DNA of 64,000 nucleotides, from positions 45,015-109,014 of the forward strand of contig JAZONR010000060.1 in the NCBI GenBank assembly GCA_045654645.1. Direction: 5' to 3'. Under the pieces are notes generated by a model. That model ran no database searches and had not been told where the DNA came from. It saw nothing but the letters and a program-made list of their open reading frames with translations. Source of the stretch: HGM04593 sp045654645. GTDB lineage: Bacteria > Bacteroidota > Bacteroidia > Bacteroidales > Bacteroidaceae. The position numbers and the translations under genes are program-made. This document shows positions 34,327-42,883 of the stretch, piece after piece (positions within the stretch are counted from its first letter, which is position 1; each line of letters starts with the position of its first letter).

Positions 34327-35931
34327 TTATCCCTTACGCGATACTACATTCTTTACAAAATCCATAACAACGGGTGAGGGGTGAAGAACTGTGCTTGAGT
34401 ACTGTGGCTCGTAGATTACACCCATATACCAGTCGCAAGCGGGGAATTCAACAATATCCACCAGGCCGCTGTCGGGGTGAACACCTGTGCAAGCCAAACC
34501 GGCGCCAACAAGTTCATCGCGATATTCGGTGTTAAGTTCAAAGCGGTGATAGTGGCGCTCTACAATCTTCTCTTCGCCATAGATTGCATAGGCCTTGCTA
34601 TCCTTTGCAATTACAGTGTCGTAACCACCGCGACGCATTGTGCCAAAGGGATTGCCCACGCTCTTGAGGTCTTCCATAATATCAACTATGCGGTGGGTTG
34701 TAGCCTCGTTCATCTCGTAGCTGTTGGCATCGGCATAACCAAGGATGTTGCGTGCAATTTCTATTGCCATAACCTGCATACCAAGACCAATACCAAGTGT
34801 AACAAGATTGTTCTCGCGGCAATACTTAGCAGCTATCACCTTACCCTCGAAACCACGGGGACCCACACCGGGGCAGATGATGTAACCATCCATACCCTTG
34901 AGTGCCTGAGCAACATTCTCCTCGGTAATCTTCTCGCTGTTTATGAAGTGGGGCTTGATTTTGCAGTCGTTGTATGTACCGCACTGTGAAAGGCTCTCGT
35001 GGATACTCTTGTAGGCATCCTGCAGGTCGTACTTACCAACAAGACCTATATTGATTACCCTCTTGGCATTGTTGCGACGCTCAACAAATGTGCGCCAGGG
35101 CTTCATCTCGGGAGTCTCGCCAACCTCCTCGCCTGTGAGGCGCAGGATTGCTGCATCGAGACCCTGCTCCTGCATCTTGATAGGCACCTCATAGATTGAG
35201 GGAACATCGAGGCTCTGCACAACACAGTCGGGCATAACATTGCAGAAACTTGCCACCTTCTTGCAAAGGCCGCTGCTCAACTTGTGCTCGGCACGGAGAA
35301 CAAGGCAGTCGGGCTGTATGCCAAGGCTCTGCAGCTGCTTAACGGAGTGCTGTGTGGGCTTGGTCTTGAGCTCACCTGCAGCAGAAAGATAGGGAACGTA
35401 TGTGAGGTGCACACACACTGCACGACGACCAAGTTCCCACTTGAGCTGGCGAATAGCCTCGAGGAAGGGAAGACCCTCGATGTCGCCCACAGTGCCACCA
35501 ATTTCGGTAATCACAAAGTCGAACTTCTCCTTTGTGCTGCCGCGCTTCATCTTGCGCTTGATTTCATCGGTGATGTGGGGGATTACCTGAACAGTCTTGC
35601 CAAGATACTCGCCACGACGCTCCTTCTCAATAACCTCGCTATATATGCGACCGGTGGTGAAGGTGTTCCAACGTGTGGTGTGAATATCGGTGAAACGCTC
35701 ATAGTGTCCAAGGTCGAGGTCGGCCTCGTGGCCATCGATTGTGATGTAGCACTCGCCGTGCTCCTGCGGATTTAAGGTTCCGGGAGAAACATTTATATAC
35801 GGATCGAATTTCTGGATTGTAACCTTGTACCCTCTCGCTTGAAGCAACTTACCGATAGATGCCGAGATGATACCTTTTCCGAGTGATGATGCAACACCAC
35901 CTGTAACAAAGATGAATTTTGTTTCAGACAT
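34327..35931 (-). CDS. pyrG: CTP synthase with a degenerate glutaminase domain
   Basis: A 534-residue protein starting MSETKFIFVTGGVASSLGKG. The N-terminal synthetase domain (1-270) looks intact: P-loop GGVASSLGKG, DGHEADLDLGHYERF, TEIGGTVGD and KTKPTQHSV. The C-terminal class I glutaminase domain has lost its whole catalytic triad: the usual GICLGMQ is GIGLGMQ (G382 for Cys), and the usual HPEYSST is EPQYSST (E508 for His, Q510 for Glu). The oxyanion-region motif is also changed (CPGVGPRG). It should make CTP from UTP with ammonia but not glutamine. The upstream in-frame ATG at 36003 is rejected. Confidence 0.93.
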   Translation of the reverse strand: MSETKFIFVTGGVASSLGKGIISASIGKLLQARGYKVTIQKFDPYINVSPGTLNPQEHGECYITIDGHEADLDLGHYERFTDIHTTRWNTFTTGRIYSEVIEKERRGEYLGKTVQVIPHITDEIKRKMKRGSTKEKFDFVITEIGGTVGDIEGLPFLEAIRQLKWELGRRAVCVHLTYVPYLSAAGELKTKPTQHSVKQLQSLGIQPDCLVLRAEHKLSSGLCKKVASFCNVMPDCVVQSLDVPSIYEVPIKMQEQGLDAAILRLTGEEVGETPEMKPWRTFVERRNNAKRVINIGLVGKYDLQDAYKSIHESLSQCGTYNDCKIKPHFINSEKITEENVAQALKGMDGYIICPGVGPRGFEGKVIAAKYCRENNLVTLGIGLGMQVMAIEIARNILGYADANSYEMNEATTHRIVDIMEDLKSVGNPFGTMRRGGYDTVIAKDSKAYAIYGEEKIVERHYHRFELNTEYRDELVGAGLACTGVHPDSGLVDIVEFPACDWYMGVIYEPQYSSTVLHPSPVVMDFVKNVVSRKG

Positions 35932-35989
35932 ATTTTCTATTTTTATATTATCAAACGAATTGCGTCCAAAACATTCTTCTTTGGACACG

Positions 35990-36020
35990 CAAAGATAGTG
36001 CAAGGAGAGCGCAATACAAA
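35990..36020 (-). promoter_or_regulatory. Promoter of pyrG
   Basis: Minus-strand TTTG at 36017-36020 and TATCTTTG at 35990-35997, 19 bases apart. The transcript would start near 35983 and begins with a hairpin-forming segment (TGCGTCCAAA at 35961-35970 and its near-complement at 35980-35991). Confidence 0.8.
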
Positions 36021-36082
36021 GACTAAATCCGATTTTTTCTCAAAAAAATATCAACAGCTGACACTCATTGCCTGTAGAGGTC

Positions 36083-36667
36083 TCAAGGAATGGTTTTCAG
36101 TTCATTGTAGAGTCTCTGCACCGGCAGCCCCATCACATTGAAATAGGAGCCCACAATTCCGGTTATGCCAATGTAGCCAATCCACTCCTGAACACCATAG
36201 GAGCCGGCCTTGTCCATTGGGCGGTACTTCTCAACATAATACTCTATCTCCTCGTCGGTGAGTGCGGCAAACGTAACATCGGACTGCGCCACAAAGCAGC
36301 GCTGCAGCTCTTTGGTGGTAACTGTTACACCTGTAAACACCGAATGGGCCTTGCCCGACATAGTGCGCAACATACGGCGCGCATCGGCTTCACCGGTGGG
36401 CTTTCCCAGCGCAACGCCGTCGAGCCACACAATGGTGTCGGCTGTAATGACAAGTTCATCATCGGCCATAACGGGGCGATAGGCATCGGCCTTCTTCTTC
36501 GATATATAAAGAGGTATATCCCCACCCTTCAGTTCTGCGGGGAAGGACTCATCAACATCGGGCAGGGTGCGTACCACAAAATCGATATCAATGCCGCCAA
36601 GCAGTTCCCTGCGCCGTGGCGATGCCGACGCAAGTATCACTTTATATTTTTTAAGGTTGTCAAGCAT
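36083..36667 (-). CDS. maf: Maf family nucleoside triphosphate pyrophosphatase
   Basis: A 194-residue protein starting MLDNLKKYKVILASASPRRREL. The SASPRR motif, VDE (DVDESF), ISKKKADAY and ADTIVWLD are Maf/YhdE signatures. The family hydrolyses dTTP, UTP and modified nucleotides. The ATG at 36667 is chosen; upstream codons are a shadow. A TATGTTTG box at 36696-36703 (minus strand) is a likely -7 element. Confidence 0.93.
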   Translation of the reverse strand: MLDNLKKYKVILASASPRRRELLGGIDIDFVVRTLPDVDESFPAELKGGDIPLYISKKKADAYRPVMADDELVITADTIVWLDGVALGKPTGEADARRMLRTMSGKAHSVFTGVTVTTKELQRCFVAQSDVTFAALTDEEIEYYVEKYRPMDKAGSYGVQEWIGYIGITGIVGSYFNVMGLPVQRLYNELKTIP

Positions 36668-36709
36668 AAATGAAAATCTTTGTAGCAATTATGCACAAAC
36701 ATACAAAAA

Positions 36710-36742
36710 AAATCACAGACAGGCCACCTGTCTGCGATTTTT
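36710..36742 (-). terminator. Terminator of the Na/Pi and Ca/Na transporter operon
   Basis: Hairpin of CAGACAGG/CCTGTCTG with extended arms (one mismatch, 3-base loop), flanked by AAAAAA and TTTTTT tracts, lying 20 bases after the cotransporter stop. Confidence 0.85.
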
Positions 36743-36762
36743 TCATCATATAAAAATACTCT

Positions 36763-38511
36763 TTATCGGTGCAAGAAGCCACGCTCAATATCCTGGGAGA
36801 CATTTATTATATAATCGCCCATACGCTCATAGGTGTTCAAAAGGTCCATATAATAGACACTTGTGTGGTAGTTTTTCTCTCCATTGTCTATCTCCTCTAT
36901 TGCAGCATCACGCAGATTGTTTCTCAAGGTGTTGATACGCTCCTCGGCATTGTAGGCATTTGAAATACTCTCCAACTCGCCCTTGTGCGCCGCATTAAGG
37001 TTGTCAATCATCACATCATAAGCATCCTCCACGGCATCGGCCATTGCATTGAGATTCTTCATTGCATCGGCATCGAACTGTCGCTTGTGAATATTCTTTC
37101 TTGAGAGGATGCGGCTGACAGTCTCACCCGAATCACCCAAAGACTCAAGCTCACCAACAATCTTGTACATTGCCTTTATCTTGCGCGATGTGCTTTCGCT
37201 CACCTCCTCGGCCGACACACCGTTGAGGAATGTTGCAATCTCATACTCTATGCGGTCGGAAATCTCCTCATACTTCACAAGTTTCTCCCTCAACGATTCA
37301 AACTTGTCTGTATCGGCCACATTGACAGCCTCCCTGGCATAGCCTGCTCCACTCTTTGATATCTGGGCAAAATGAATGACCTCGTTAAAGGCCTGCTCCA
37401 CCGACAATTCGGGAGTAGCAAGAGGACCTGCCGAGATATACTTGAGCCTGTACTCCTCTTTCTCCTGTTTCTCGGGCGCACGCACAATCCAACTCACAAG
37501 GCGTGCTATATACTTTGTGAACCACACCAAAATGAGGGTATTAACCAAGTTGAAAAGAGTGTGCAGCATTGACAGACCATAGAGAGCTGCACTGCTTTCG
37601 GGGGCAATGACACCATCGGCCGTTTCGGGTACAGAAAAGCCTTCAGCCGCAGGATTGGGCAGGCCAAACAGAGTTGCTGTTATGAAGCCTACAACCCCAA
37701 GGAACGGTTTGAAGAGTATCAAAGCCCAAATTACGCCAAACACATTGAACACCGTGTGCGACATTGCAGCACGCTTTGCCTGGGTGTTACCCACAGAAGC
37801 TGCAATGTTTGCGGTGATGGTTGTACCAATATTCTCGCCGAGCACCATAGCGCAAGCCATATCGAACGGAATCCAACCCATACTGAGCATTATGAGCGTG
37901 ATGGCCATTGTTGCCGATGATGACTGCAACACAAGTGTGAGCACAGTACCAAAAGCCAGGAAGAGCAATACCGAGCCGAAACCGTGCGAAGCCCAAGAGG
38001 TTACAAAGTCGAGCACCTCGGGAGTCTGCTTGAGGTCGGGGACCGACTCCTTCATAAACGAAAGTCCCAAGAACAGGAGGCTGAAACCAACAATCAGCTC
38101 ACCAATATTCCTGCGATTGTCCCTCTTTGAATTGGAGAAAAGGAAGCCGAATAGCATCAAAGGCACAGCAAGGATAGAGATATCGGCCTTGAAGCCCAGC
38201 CAGGAGACCATCCAGGCTGTAACAGTTGTACCAATATTTGCACCCATAATAACGCCAATGGCCTGAACAAGAGTGAGCAAACCGGCATTCACAAAGCTCA
38301 CCACCATCACCGTTGTTGCCGATGACGACTGTATAACAGATGTTACTCCCAAACCTGTCATAACACCCTTGAAGGGGTTGGATGTCATAGCCGACAAGAA
38401 ACCACGCAATTTATCGCCGGCCGCCTTTTGCAAACCGGAACTCATAAGGTTCATACCATAGAGGAACATTCCCAATGCTCCCAGCAGTGTAAAAATCTGA
38501 AAAAATCCCAT
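36763..38511 (-). CDS. Na/Pi cotransporter family protein with C-terminal PhoU-like domain
   Basis: A 582-residue protein with about nine membrane segments and the two inverted QSSSATT/QSSSATM repeats typical of NptA/SLC34-type Na/Pi cotransporters (about residues 60-66 and 195-201). The C-terminal 200 residues form a soluble helical PhoU-like domain. It imports phosphate or a related anion with sodium. It starts 1 base after the antiporter stop (38513), so the two are co-transcribed. Confidence 0.9.
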   Translation of the reverse strand: MGFFQIFTLLGALGMFLYGMNLMSSGLQKAAGDKLRGFLSAMTSNPFKGVMTGLGVTSVIQSSSATTVMVVSFVNAGLLTLVQAIGVIMGANIGTTVTAWMVSWLGFKADISILAVPLMLFGFLFSNSKRDNRRNIGELIVGFSLLFLGLSFMKESVPDLKQTPEVLDFVTSWASHGFGSVLLFLAFGTVLTLVLQSSSATMAITLIMLSMGWIPFDMACAMVLGENIGTTITANIAASVGNTQAKRAAMSHTVFNVFGVIWALILFKPFLGVVGFITATLFGLPNPAAEGFSVPETADGVIAPESSAALYGLSMLHTLFNLVNTLILVWFTKYIARLVSWIVRAPEKQEKEEYRLKYISAGPLATPELSVEQAFNEVIHFAQISKSGAGYAREAVNVADTDKFESLREKLVKYEEISDRIEYEIATFLNGVSAEEVSESTSRKIKAMYKIVGELESLGDSGETVSRILSRKNIHKRQFDADAMKNLNAMADAVEDAYDVMIDNLNAAHKGELESISNAYNAEERINTLRNNLRDAAIEEIDNGEKNYHTSVYYMDLLNTYERMGDYIINVSQDIERGFLHR

Positions 38512-38512
38512 A

Positions 38513-39457
38513 TCAACTAATTTGATTTGTTACAAGATACCAATTATATATTATAAAACAAACAATCAACAAAGCGCCATCTACCCTGCCTACACGCCTT
38601 TTCATTCCAAAGAGCAGCGGAAGGAGTGCCGCCGCTATCATAACAGCATAATCCACGTAGGATATACCCGAAGATGTAAGCGGCATAACCATTGAACTGA
38701 GTCCTAAAATAAAAGTAATGTTGAAGATATTGGAGCCAATTATGTTGCCAAGAGCCATATCAGTATTCTTTTTCACAGCCGCAGCAATTGAAGCTGCAAG
38801 CTCCGGCAACGATGTTCCACAAGCAATGAGGGTGAGAGAGATGAAAGCATCGCTCACACCAAAGGTTTTTGCTATTGCCACAGCATTATCCACAAACAGG
38901 TCGCAACTTGTTATAAGAAGTGCAAGTCCACCCACAATTTTCACCACAGAGAGCCACAAGGGAGCCTTGACCGTTTCACCATCAACGGCAACAGGGTTCT
39001 TTCTATCACGTATAAAGGAAAAGCACATAAAAGCCGCAAAAGCAAGCAACAACAGCACACCGTCGGCCCTGCCGATAGAAGGTGCCGCACCATTGAAGAA
39101 ATTGAGTGCAAGAAGTGTGAGCAATATTGAAACACAGAGACAAAACGGCAACTCAAATTTCATATTCCTTTTGTCCACGGCAACAGGGAAGAACAGGGCT
39201 GTAAGTCCCAATATCCCCATAACATTGAATATATTGGAGCCGACAACGTTGCCAACAGCAACATCGGCATTACCGTTCAATGCCCCAATAAAACTTACCA
39301 CAAATTCGGGCATAGAAGTACCCATACCCACTATCACTGCTCCAACGACAAAGTCGGAAACTCCATATTTTCTGGCAACTGAAACTGAGCCGCCAACCAA
39401 AAAATCGGCACCAAACACTATTCCGGCCAAAGATGCCAAAAGAATTAAATACTCCAT
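38513..39457 (-). CDS. Calcium/sodium antiporter (YrbG/CaCA family)
   Basis: A 314-residue, ten-segment membrane protein with the two alpha repeats of the CaCA family: GTSMPEFVVS... GNVVGSNIFN and GTSLPELAAS... GNIIGSNIFN. It exchanges Na+ or K+ for Ca2+ across the inner membrane by family. It is the first gene of the operon with the Na/Pi cotransporter. Confidence 0.92.
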   Translation of the reverse strand: MEYLILLASLAGIVFGADFLVGGSVSVARKYGVSDFVVGAVIVGMGTSMPEFVVSFIGALNGNADVAVGNVVGSNIFNVMGILGLTALFFPVAVDKRNMKFELPFCLCVSILLTLLALNFFNGAAPSIGRADGVLLLLAFAAFMCFSFIRDRKNPVAVDGETVKAPLWLSVVKIVGGLALLITSCDLFVDNAVAIAKTFGVSDAFISLTLIACGTSLPELAASIAAAVKKNTDMALGNIIGSNIFNITFILGLSSMVMPLTSSGISYVDYAVMIAAALLPLLFGMKRRVGRVDGALLIVCFIIYNWYLVTNQIS

Positions 39458-39586
39458 ACTATCAAAAATAAATTAACGGAGAAACGCCACACACGCCTTA
39501 ACGCAACGCACCCCAATAACATTTCCATTCATTTAATACCATATTATACAAACAACAAATTGATGTTAAGCCCGCACACAGGCTGC

Positions 39587-39619
39587 GTAGCACATTCCAA
39601 CAAACAAGGAATATGCTAC
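39587..39619. terminator. Weak inverted repeat downstream of the small exported protein gene
   Basis: GTAGCACATTCC and GGAATATGCTAC pair over 12 bases with one mismatch and a 9-base loop. It lies after the gene at 39645 and has no T run. The rest of the 187-base gap shows no gene. Confidence 0.4.
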
Positions 39620-39644
39620 ATATTCACTAATATATGCAAAATGG

Positions 39645-40052
39645 CTAAATGAGAAGTTTACCAAAGCCAATCAATCGCCGAGTGGGTTTGATAAACAGAT
39701 AGTGGATATTTAAAGACTCTTCACGAATATAACTTCTGGCACCGGCATTAACAACCTTGCCGGCCTTGAGAAATTCAAGATTATTCTTGTATCCATTGGC
39801 ACCCCTCTTTGCAAAACCCTGCAGACGAACAGCACTTGCACCGGCCACACGACGCGGAAACAGCAAACCTGCGGGATGCGCAAAAGGCTCCAGGAGTTCT
39901 TGGGAGTCAAGAGTTTCGGGAGTATCATCACACGCCAACACCTCGGCGGTGTCTTCAACAGCCACCGAATGACACTCCTCCACATTGCAAAGCAACGCAA
40001 TTGCAACAATCAAAAGAGGGAAAAGATATCTTAATATATTTTTCAGGCTCAT
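39645..40052 (-). CDS. Small exported hypothetical protein, Pho-box associated
   Basis: A 135-residue protein with an N-terminal hydrophobic signal (YLFPLLIVAIALLCNVEEC), an acidic linker (about 30-55) and a basic C-terminal half (RRVAGASAVRLQGFAKRG... RLIGFGKLLI). I recognise the general type from Bacteroidales but no function. A perfect 11-bp direct repeat at 40258-40279, placed exactly as upstream of the porin-pst operon, lies about 200 bases before the start, so phosphate-starvation control is likely. Confidence 0.65.
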   Translation of the reverse strand: MSLKNILRYLFPLLIVAIALLCNVEECHSVAVEDTAEVLACDDTPETLDSQELLEPFAHPAGLLFPRRVAGASAVRLQGFAKRGANGYKNNLEFLKAGKVVNAGARSYIREESLNIHYLFIKPTRRLIGFGKLLI

Positions 40053-40241
40053 TTGTTATGAAAAACTCCCATTCTGCAAAAATAACATATTTCCTCAATA
40101 TTCAATGCCCACAACTGTGTAAATTTCATAGTACAGCAAGTAAATGAGATAAATAGAGCTTGTTTGTATATTTCACGGTGGGTGCATCATATATTCCGGT
40201 CTACTGCAAATATCCACTAAAACAATGCATCATTTCTGCCG

Positions 40242-40279
40242 CGAAATAACATAAAATATGTTTCAAAAATGTTTCAAAC
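40242..40279 (-). promoter_or_regulatory. Pho-box-like direct repeat and -7 box upstream of the exported protein gene
   Basis: Two 11-bp direct repeats, ATGTTTCAAAA and ATGTTTCAAAC (40258-40279), 8 bases upstream of a -7-like TTATTTCG (40242-40249, minus strand). No -33 TTTG is present. Layout and spacing match the site before the porin-pst operon. Identity with a PhoB site is inference from the 11-bp repeat and the neighbours. Confidence 0.6.
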
Positions 40280-40393
40280 AGATTATGCTTATGTTAAAGA
40301 TAGAATAACACAAAACAATTTATACACACAACAGGAGCCACAACACAAAAAAAAGATGAAAAGAAGTTCTATTAATTATCAAAATTATTGGAA

Positions 40394-41161
40394 TTAGCCC
40401 ATTTTTCCTGTCAAATAAGCCTTTGTACGCTCATCTTCCGGGTTATTGAACATTGTTTCTGTATCTCCATACTCGACCAACTCGCCCAAATACATAAACA
40501 TAGATTTTGAAGATACGCGCTTTGCCTGCCCCATATTATGAGTAACGATGAGGATTGTAACCTCCTTCTGTAGCTCCAACAGCAACTCCTCGATGTGTTT
40601 TGTAGCAATGGGGTCTAGAGCCGAAGTAGGCTCATCCATTAGGAGCACATCGGGCTTCATCGCCAAGGCACGGGCTATGCACAATCGCTGTTGCTGACCG
40701 CCCGAGAGAAACGTTCCTTTCTTGTTGAGTACATCCTTCACCTCGTCCCACAGGGCGACACTGCGCAGGCAACGCTCAACGGTTGCATCTTTTTCGACCT
40801 TGGAGAGCTTGATGCCGTTTAATTCAAAACCCGACAAGACATTGTCGTAGATGCTCATTGTGGGGAACGGTGCAGGACGCTGGAAAACCATACCCACACG
40901 GCGACGCACATCCACAGGCTCCATTGCCAGGATATTCTCGCCATTAAGCAGAATTTCACCATCGACTCGGATATTGGGATAGAGGTTATGCATAAGGTTT
41001 ACGGCACGCAGGAGTGTCGATTTGCCACAGCCCGAAGGGCCCATAATTGCAGTGATTGTATTTCGTTCAATGGCTGCCGACACATATTTCACAGCCATTG
41101 TTTGCTTGGTATATGATACGCAAGTCTTCTTGAACTCTAATATTGGTTTTACTGATTCCAT
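40394..41161 (-). CDS. pstB: Phosphate ABC transporter ATP-binding protein PstB
   Basis: A 255-residue ABC ATPase: Walker A GPSGCGKST, signature LSGGQQQRLCIARAL, Walker B VLLMDEPTSALD, and H-loop VTHNMGQAKR typical of PstB. It powers high-affinity phosphate import. It overlaps pstA by 13 bases and is the last gene of the operon. No phoU follows it. Confidence 0.96.
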   Translation of the reverse strand: MESVKPILEFKKTCVSYTKQTMAVKYVSAAIERNTITAIMGPSGCGKSTLLRAVNLMHNLYPNIRVDGEILLNGENILAMEPVDVRRRVGMVFQRPAPFPTMSIYDNVLSGFELNGIKLSKVEKDATVERCLRSVALWDEVKDVLNKKGTFLSGGQQQRLCIARALAMKPDVLLMDEPTSALDPIATKHIEELLLELQKEVTILIVTHNMGQAKRVSSKSMFMYLGELVEYGDTETMFNNPEDERTKAYLTGKMG

Positions 41162-42015
41162 TTCTTTGCAAGATATTTAGCGGTAAGATTTAATGTAAGT
41201 ACAAACAACAGCAGGAAGAGCGAGGCACCCCAAACAAGCTCTTGCAGGTTAGGGTCGTTGAAGAACTCCCATATAAGCAAGGGAACTGCCGAGATGGGCT
41301 TATCTATGGAGAAGCGTATAAGCGAACAACCGAGTGCGGTAAACATCAGCGGTGCTGTCTCTCCAATCACTCGTGAAATGGCAAGCAATACTCCCGTGAA
41401 GATACCTCCAAAGGCGGCCGGCAATTGCACTTTGAGCATCACACGCGCTTTGTTGCCACCCAACGCCAACCCGGCTTCCTTGAGCGATGCAGGGAGGATT
41501 TTAAGCGTCTCCTCGGTAGAACGGATGATAAGCGGAAGCATCATAATGCAGAGTGCCACACTGCCGGCGATTGCAGAATACCCCTTCATAGGAACAACCA
41601 CCCAAATGTAGGTGATGATGCCTATAATGACAGACGGTGTACCTTGCAGCAAGTCAGTAAGGTAACTTACTACTTGGGCAAAACGGTTCTTGGGATTCTC
41701 AGCAAGGAATGTACCGCATAAAATACCCGCTGGGACTGCAACAAGAGCAGCCATCCCCAGCATAATCATCGTACCGATGATACCGTTGGCTATACCACCC
41801 GGTATAGGTTCTCCTGCCTCAATGGCCTTCATTGCTCTATATGCCGTTGGGGTGGGCTCGGTAAAGAACGACCACGAGAGCTGGTCATAGCCACGCAGCA
41901 GCACTTCGCCTAAAACAGCAAATAGTGGCACGGCCGTGAGAGTTGCAAGAAGGCACACACTCCATAGCATAAGTTTATCATTTACCAAGCGTTTTTTAAG
42001 TCTTAATCTACTCAT
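41149..42015 (-). CDS. pstA: Phosphate ABC transporter permease PstA
   Basis: A 288-residue inner-membrane permease with six membrane segments and the EAA-like loop around EAGLALGGNKARVMLKVQLP. It pairs with PstC to form the phosphate channel. The ATG at 42015 is preferred to a TTG at 42024. It lies 1 base after the pstC stop and overlaps pstB. Confidence 0.94.
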   Translation of the reverse strand: MSRLRLKKRLVNDKLMLWSVCLLATLTAVPLFAVLGEVLLRGYDQLSWSFFTEPTPTAYRAMKAIEAGEPIPGGIANGIIGTMIMLGMAALVAVPAGILCGTFLAENPKNRFAQVVSYLTDLLQGTPSVIIGIITYIWVVVPMKGYSAIAGSVALCIMMLPLIIRSTEETLKILPASLKEAGLALGGNKARVMLKVQLPAAFGGIFTGVLLAISRVIGETAPLMFTALGCSLIRFSIDKPISAVPLLIWEFFNDPNLQELVWGASLFLLLFVLTLNLTAKYLAKKWNQ

Positions 42016-42016
42016 A

Positions 42017-42874
42017 TTACACAATTCTTGCTCGTTTAATCATTATCTTACCCACCAAATTGATTGCTGCGGTTATCAAGAATAAAATCAAACCGATAGC
42101 AATTAGTGATGAGAGTCGCAAATCATCGGCCTCACCAAATTGGTTGGCGATAATTGAAGCCATTGAATTACCTGTTGAGGTGATGGAGTTGGGGATGTTG
42201 TTGGTATTTCCTATGAGCATCGTTACGGTCATTGTCTCGCCCAGAGCACGCCCGATTGCCAGGATATAGGATGAAAAGATACCTGAACCTGCAACGGGAA
42301 AGACCACTTTACGTATCACCTCGGCACGGGTTGCACCAAGACTATACGCACCCTCCTTCAGGTCATTCGGCACCATCTTGATAAACTCGGCACTGAGGGA
42401 TGCCGCATAAGGGATAATCATAATCGCCAAGACCAGCGAAGCGGTCAATATGCCGGAGCCTTGTGGCGAGATATTGAGAGCCATAATGATTGGTCGCAAT
42501 GTGTAGAATCCCCATAGACCATAGATGATTGAGGGAATGCCTGCAAGCAAATCGGTAACTGTGCTCAACAACGCCGCCACTCGTGTTCCCTTGAAATACT
42601 CGCCAACAAACAGTGCCACGGGAAGAGAAAAAGGAATACAGAAGATTAGTGCAAGCAAGGTCGTCATCAGCGTACCCGTAATGAAGGGCAATGCACCGTA
42701 CTTTTCAGCACCTTGAGTGTAGCTCCACTCGGCCGAGGTTAGAAACTTAAAGAAACCGAAATGTTCAAACGCTTCATAGGCATCGGTAACGAGGGCGTAG
42801 AGCACGCCCCCGCACACTATCGGCATTATCAGTGCAGCTGCAAACAACAGGATTTTATATAATTTATCGCTCAT
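42017..42874 (-). CDS. pstC: Phosphate ABC transporter permease PstC
   Basis: A 285-residue permease with six membrane segments. LKEGAYSLGATRAEVIRKVV is the cytoplasmic loop that contacts PstB. It starts 9 bases after the pstS stop. Confidence 0.94.
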   Translation of the reverse strand: MSDKLYKILLFAAALIMPIVCGGVLYALVTDAYEAFEHFGFFKFLTSAEWSYTQGAEKYGALPFITGTLMTTLLALIFCIPFSLPVALFVGEYFKGTRVAALLSTVTDLLAGIPSIIYGLWGFYTLRPIIMALNISPQGSGILTASLVLAIMIIPYAASLSAEFIKMVPNDLKEGAYSLGATRAEVIRKVVFPVAGSGIFSSYILAIGRALGETMTVTMLIGNTNNIPNSITSTGNSMASIIANQFGEADDLRLSSLIAIGLILFLITAAINLVGKIMIKRARIV

Positions 42875-42883
42875 TGCTTTCTG

